64,000 bases of DNA from Methylocapsa palsarum. Its GTDB lineage: Bacteria; Pseudomonadota; Alphaproteobacteria; Rhizobiales; Beijerinckiaceae. Below are positions 60,463 to 64,000 of this stretch, piece by piece. Numbering within the stretch: position 1 is the stretch's first letter; every line of letters begins with the position of its first letter. Location of the stretch: NCBI RefSeq assembly GCF_900114285.1, contig NZ_FOSN01000001.1, positions 372,001 through 436,000 of the forward strand. Reading direction: 5' to 3'. Below the pieces are notes generated by a model. The model ran no database searches. It was given only the letters and a program-made list of their open reading frames with translations, and had not been told where the DNA came from. The position numbers and the translations under genes were made by a program.

Positions 60463-61701
60463 TCAGTTAACGCCGGCGACGCGGGCAAGGTCGGCGCGGC
60501 GCATGTCATAACCGATCGCATTCTCGAGCTGGCCGAAGGCTTCGAGCACGAGGTCGGTTGGAACCATTTCCGTCAGCCGGCAAAACGAGGTTGCGCCGCT
60601 GTCGAACCGGCCATTTTCCGAAAGTTTGTTGACCGGCGCGCCGCCGCCGCAAACGGAAAAATATTCGCAGCCCGCACGGCAAATCTCGACGCCCGCCGCA
60701 ATGTCTTGAGCCATCGCCGTCATTGCGGCGCCGGCGAGCATGGCCTCAAGGGAATCAGTGAGGATATTGCCGACGATGAAATCATTGTAACGCGCGTTCT
60801 TGAGCCCGAGAAGCTCAGGCGAAAAGCTTGAGACGGAGCCGTCGCAGGCGACATTCAGCATGCTGAACGGCTGAACCTGCTCATTGCCCGTGTCGCAGGC
60901 GTCGACACGATCGCGGTCTTCGGGCCGGAATATGCGCGGCAGCATGTCGTCGATCTCGCGGATGAACCGTATGCGGCCGCTCTCGCGCGCCAGCTTCCAG
61001 AAACGCTTCAGGAAATCGCGGAAGCGATCCGCAGAATCGGCGCCGGCGAAGAGCTTGGAGACGTGGTCGCCTTCGGACTCCTCGACGTTGAAACAGATGT
61101 CCTCTACGCCCTCGGAAAGATAGAAGGCGAGCATCGCTTCGGGAGAGGTCATGCTCTCGGCCGACAGCACGGAAATGACATGGAATGGCACATTCTCCCG
61201 CCGTAACAGGCGCAAGCCGGCGATTGCTTGTTCGAACGTGCCGCGTCCCGATCGCGTCACGCGATTGGCGTCATGCAGCGCCTGCGGACCATCGATGCTG
61301 AGGCCTACGCCGACCTCCCATTCCTTGAAAAGAGCGCACCATGCCGGTGTGATCAGCATGCCGTTGGTCTGAAAGGCATGCCGCACAGCGAGCGTAGGCG
61401 GCCGTAACGCCTCAATCGCCCTGAAGGCGCTCTCGTAATAGGAACACGGCAGCACGAGAGGCTCGCCGGCATGCCAAATGATCGTCAGCTCGTCGCCCGT
61501 CCAGCCCGAGGCGAACACCTTGGAAAAGAGGGTTTCGATCGTGTTCTGCTCCATCGTCGCTTTGGCGTCGCGCTGCGGCAGATAGCAATAGCGGCAATTG
61601 ATGTTGCAGAACGCGGTCGGTTGTACGACCAATGTCTCGATGAGCGGCGTTTGTCGCCTTGTTGGCGCGCTCTTGATTGGCGCGGTCTTGGCCGTTGGCA
61701 T
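60463..61701 (-). CDS. grrM: radical SAM/SPASM cyclophane-forming maturase, GrrM-type
   Basis: 412 residues from the ATG at 61701 (MPTAKTAPIKS); the frame continues upstream into the precursor gene without a natural start. The radical SAM motif is Cys32-x3-Cys36-x2-Cys39 (CNINCRYCYLP). Then come TIIWHAGEPLV and SIDGPQALHDANR, and a C-terminal SPASM region whose Cys-rich motif includes CRAGCEYFSVCGGGAPVNK and CRLTE for auxiliary Fe-S clusters. GrrM-type enzymes form C-C crosslinks between an aromatic residue and the side chain two residues later in tripeptide motifs (three-residue cyclophanes). The precursor ends 22 bp before its start. Confidence 0.93.
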   Translation of the reverse strand: MPTAKTAPIKSAPTRRQTPLIETLVVQPTAFCNINCRYCYLPQRDAKATMEQNTIETLFSKVFASGWTGDELTIIWHAGEPLVLPCSYYESAFRAIEALRPPTLAVRHAFQTNGMLITPAWCALFKEWEVGVGLSIDGPQALHDANRVTRSGRGTFEQAIAGLRLLRRENVPFHVISVLSAESMTSPEAMLAFYLSEGVEDICFNVEESEGDHVSKLFAGADSADRFRDFLKRFWKLARESGRIRFIREIDDMLPRIFRPEDRDRVDACDTGNEQVQPFSMLNVACDGSVSSFSPELLGLKNARYNDFIVGNILTDSLEAMLAGAAMTAMAQDIAAGVEICRAGCEYFSVCGGGAPVNKLSENGRFDSGATSFCRLTEMVPTDLVLEAFGQLENAIGYDMRRADLARVAGVN

Positions 61702-61723
61702 GGCGTGCTCCGGACCTTGTCGG

Positions 61724-62113
61724 CTACCAGTTACGCCAATTTCTCCAGCCGCCGTTACGCCAGCCGCCATTGCGCCAGTGCGGCCCCCAGCCGCCGTTGC
61801 GCCATCCCCACCCGCCATTGCGCCAGTGCGGCCGCCAGCCGCCGTTGCGCCAGTTGCGCCACTGCGCCTTCAGGACGTTTGGAAAACCTTCGACGACAGA
61901 TGGGAGCACGTCGTCGGACGTGTTGTCGAGAACATCGGAGACTCCATCGCGAATGGCTTTGAGTCTCGCGGCGACGCCTAGCTCACGCCCCGATTCTGCG
62001 CCCTGAGGCGAGACCGGCATTGCGTTCGCGTCCGCGCCCGCCAAGGTCACAGAGACGCCAAACACTCCCGCTGGAAGGAGAAAGGACAACGCAGCCAGGG
62101 TACGATTCCGCAT
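61724..62113 (-). CDS. grrA: GrrA-type RiPP precursor with Trp-Arg-Asn repeats
   Basis: 129 residues from the ATG at 62113, with GGAGGAG upstream. N-terminal signal peptide (MRNRTLAALSFLLPAGVFG), then an Ala/Val/Asp-rich leader with RLKAIRDGVSDVLDN, and a core at residues 85-129. The core has twelve Trp, eight of them in WRN tripeptides, plus GGW and WRPH/WGPH spacers, ending at Trp129. Gly-rich repeats with a regular aromatic residue are the hallmark of the GrrA substrates of GrrM radical SAM enzymes, which crosslink W to N within WRN. The signal peptide means the product goes to the periplasm. No protease or transporter gene is adjacent. Confidence 0.9.
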   Translation of the reverse strand: MRNRTLAALSFLLPAGVFGVSVTLAGADANAMPVSPQGAESGRELGVAARLKAIRDGVSDVLDNTSDDVLPSVVEGFPNVLKAQWRNWRNGGWRPHWRNGGWGWRNGGWGPHWRNGGWRNGGWRNWRNW

Positions 62114-62262
62114 CAAGCTCCTCCTATGAATTGGCGGCGCATTTAAGGTCTTTGTTAAAGCGGTTGTCAAATAACAAAAAGGACGCTGCAACGCGGTGCC
62201 GGCGCGCGTCACTTAACGCCAAGCTTCAGGGCCTCGTCACCGGTCTGGATAGGCCATGCTCA

Positions 62263-63546
62263 TCACGCTGACGACGCTGCTTGGCTGATGTCGGCGATGA
62301 GATCATCGGGATGTTCAATTCCGATCGACATGCGAATCAAGGCCGAAGTGATGCCGATTTCACGACGGTCTTTTTCTGGAAGGCCAGAATGCACGGTCGT
62401 CGCGGGATGACAGATCAAGGATTCCGTCCCGCCGAGACTCACCGCAAGCTTAAAAACCTGGAGCCTGTTCAAAAAGGCGAACGCTTCCGCTTCCCCTCCT
62501 TTGAGGTCAAATGAAAAAGTCGATCCCGCCGATTTGGACTGTCTTCCCATCAGAATGCGAGTGGGATGATCGACGGGCAGGAGAGGAGGATAATGAACCG
62601 TAGCCACTTTCGGATGACGTGAAAGAAATTCCGCGACTTTCGCGGCGTTGCTCGCGGCCCGCTCCATCCGAAGCGTCAATGTTTCGAGGGAGCGACTCAA
62701 CATCCAGCAGGAATGTGGATCGAGCTGTGTGCCGATGGCGCTGCGCATGACGCGAATTGGCTTGAGATCGTTCGCGGAGCCAATGACCGCGCCTCCGATG
62801 AGGTCGCTATGGCCGCCAACATATTTCGTCAGCGAATAAACGGACAAATCAGCGCCATGTTCGAGCGGCGATTGGAAGACCGGCCCGAGAAGCGTGTTGT
62901 CGCAACACACGATCGGCCGTGATCCCTGTTTGAGCGCGATTTCCTCCGAGATCCGCCGTACGAGCGAAATATCGACGAGAGTGTTCATTGGATTCGACGG
63001 CGTCTCGATGAAAATCATGGCGACGCGGGAGTCAATCATGGCGCGTTCAGCGGCGGCGCGAATGCCTGCTTCATCAAGGCCATCCCTAAAGCCGACGCCT
63101 TTTATTCCCAAGGGCGCAAGGGTCTTGTCAATGAGGACCTCGGTGCCGCCATAAAGCGGGCGGCTGTGCAAGACGCATTCGCCCGCCTTTGCGTAAGCGA
63201 GGATCGTGGTGGCGATTGCCGCCATGCCGGAGGAAAACACAAGTCCGCCTTCGGCGTTTTCGAAAATCGCGAGGCGATCCTCGACAATTTCGAGGTTTGG
63301 ATGATTGAACCGCGAGTAAATGAGACCGGCTTGGCGGTCGAGAGGAACCGTCCGGCGGCCAGCCAGATAGTCGAAATAATCACGGCCCTCTTCAGCGGTG
63401 CGGAAAACGAAGGTGGACGTCAGGAAAACGGGCTGTTTGACCGACCCTTCCGAAAGAGCGGGATCATAACCATACCCAAGCATGAGAGTTTCTGGATTGA
63501 GCGGATGGCCGCCAATCGCGGTCTTATGATAGCGAGACTCGTCCAT
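62263..63546 (-). CDS. cystathionine gamma-synthase/methionine gamma-lyase-family PLP enzyme
   Basis: 427 residues from the ATG at 63546 with AAGGAG upstream; the frame extends through a repeat to 63753 but that part is not coding-like. Fold-type I Cys/Met metabolism enzyme: [90 protein letters not shown] and the PLP Lys in [11 protein letters not shown]. Closest to the methionine gamma-lyase-like group. It acts on sulfur amino acids or their esters. Repeat copy H lies 70 bp upstream. Confidence 0.9.
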   Translation of the reverse strand: MDESRYHKTAIGGHPLNPETLMLGYGYDPALSEGSVKQPVFLTSTFVFRTAEEGRDYFDYLAGRRTVPLDRQAGLIYSRFNHPNLEIVEDRLAIFENAEGGLVFSSGMAAIATTILAYAKAGECVLHSRPLYGGTEVLIDKTLAPLGIKGVGFRDGLDEAGIRAAAERAMIDSRVAMIFIETPSNPMNTLVDISLVRRISEEIALKQGSRPIVCCDNTLLGPVFQSPLEHGADLSVYSLTKYVGGHSDLIGGAVIGSANDLKPIRVMRSAIGTQLDPHSCWMLSRSLETLTLRMERAASNAAKVAEFLSRHPKVATVHYPPLLPVDHPTRILMGRQSKSAGSTFSFDLKGGEAEAFAFLNRLQVFKLAVSLGGTESLICHPATTVHSGLPEKDRREIGITSALIRMSIGIEHPDDLIADISQAASSA

Positions 63547-63615
63547 GAGAAACTCCTTCGAACAGCGATCGCGGCGTACCGACTCTGCAGAGTGTTTGAT
63601 GTCGCGAGATAAATC

Positions 63616-63731
63616 CAGAGCGCTTTCCGATCGCATGAAGTCATGCGATCGATCAGAAATCTCTAGAGGGTCAAAAGGTTGAGCATATTCTTCTCGATGG
63701 GGTTGATTCAATCCGATCGGAATATGCTCTA
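63616..63731 (-). repeat. 116-bp MITE-like repeat, copy H
   Basis: Reverse copy; starts CCAGAGCGCTTTCCGATCG and ends AATATGCTCTAG. Hairpin 2 is intact; hairpin 1 and the linker carry several changes (AAATCTCTAGAGGG). Confidence 0.9.
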
Positions 63732-64000
63732 GCGCGGCCGGAAAGGCGGACAATGCTTGGATCGCGGTGGGTGTCCTCGCGTTTGGATCGACCTCACGGG
63801 TGCCTCGGCGACTTCACTGGATTTGCGTGGGACAGCCTCTACGGTCAGCTGGACGCCGGGAGCCGCCCGAGGCTGAGATCAGACGCGCGCCGCTCGCGAC
63901 GGCGGTGTGGTCGAGATTTCGCGCGCGCAAGGAGAGCGCGTTGTCCAACGATCGCCGGAGAGACGGCGGGCGCCTATTGTATGATCCTGTTGTGAACTTC
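63732..64000. other. right end of the window, no gene recognised
   Basis: Open frames are present but have no ribosome site or recognisable domain; the sequence is GC-rich. Confidence 0.4.

Noticed and set aside
61730-61870. Repeats in the precursor gene as a possible CRISPR or minisatellite locus
   Set aside because: The repeats are in frame in a secreted precursor with a strong ribosome site and encode WRN/GGW units.
63753-63995. 80-residue open frame at the right end
   Set aside because: No ribosome site, Arg/Leu/Ser-rich random-looking sequence, no domain.

Overview
The window is GC-rich chromosomal DNA from an alphaproteobacterium, most likely of the order Hyphomicrobiales (Rhizobiales). 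I infer this from a MarR/LdtR-type regulator beside an L,D-transpeptidase, a DUF2842 protein, an nrdR-ribD-ribE operon, a RkpK-like UDP-glucose dehydrogenase and ScoAB-type CoA transferase. A methylotroph or nitrogen fixer of the Methylocystaceae/Beijerinckiaceae kind would fit, but nothing here proves genus or lifestyle.

Region 1 (1-3.7 kb) is a run of small redox genes: the end of a DegT-like protein that lacks the PLP lysine, a [2Fe-2S] ferredoxin, a Rieske protein, a group II truncated haemoglobin and four small unknown proteins. It resembles the edge of an oxygen-sensitive redox cluster, possibly nitrogen fixation. Region 2 (4-36.4 kb) is mostly housekeeping: ScoAB, a PCu(A)C protein with a methyltransferase, LdtR/L,D-transpeptidase around a Tat-exported deaminase, glyA, nrdR-ribD-ribE-pta, an aldehyde dehydrogenase with DUF779, greA, carB, folD, a Wzz-like protein, an oxalate decarboxylase, ctaA, ugd, and an FAD protein with a histidine kinase.

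Region 3 (36.5-43.8 kb) is a 7.2-kb satellite-like integrative element in the 3' end of a tRNA-Arg(ACG) gene. It has 48-bp direct-repeat ends, matching internal 16-bp sites, a tyrosine integrase, an AlpA-like protein, a primase-helicase and an FtsH-like HEAGH protease, but no virion or conjugation genes. A tRNA-Leu-like remnant and a gene fragment just beyond it suggest an older insertion scar. Region 4 (44.3-45.9 kb) is an ArsR, SRPBCC and RibD_C trio.

Region 5 (46-60.1 kb) is a hydroxamate-type siderophore locus: a single-module NRPS (C-A-T-TE) whose C domain has an altered active site, an amino-acid N-monooxygenase, a GNAT acyltransferase, a MATE exporter, a PLP enzyme, a FecI-type sigma factor without FecR, a TonB-dependent receptor and a PepSY membrane protein. 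Region 6 (60.4-62.1 kb) is a GrrA/GrrM-type RiPP pair: an exported precursor ending in Trp-Arg-Asn repeats and its radical SAM/SPASM enzyme. A second transsulfuration-type PLP enzyme follows.

A 116-bp MITE-like repeat with two nested hairpins occurs in eight nearly full copies plus one half copy. Five copies provide the TAG stop codon of a flanking gene, and one copy shows paired compensatory changes in both hairpins.
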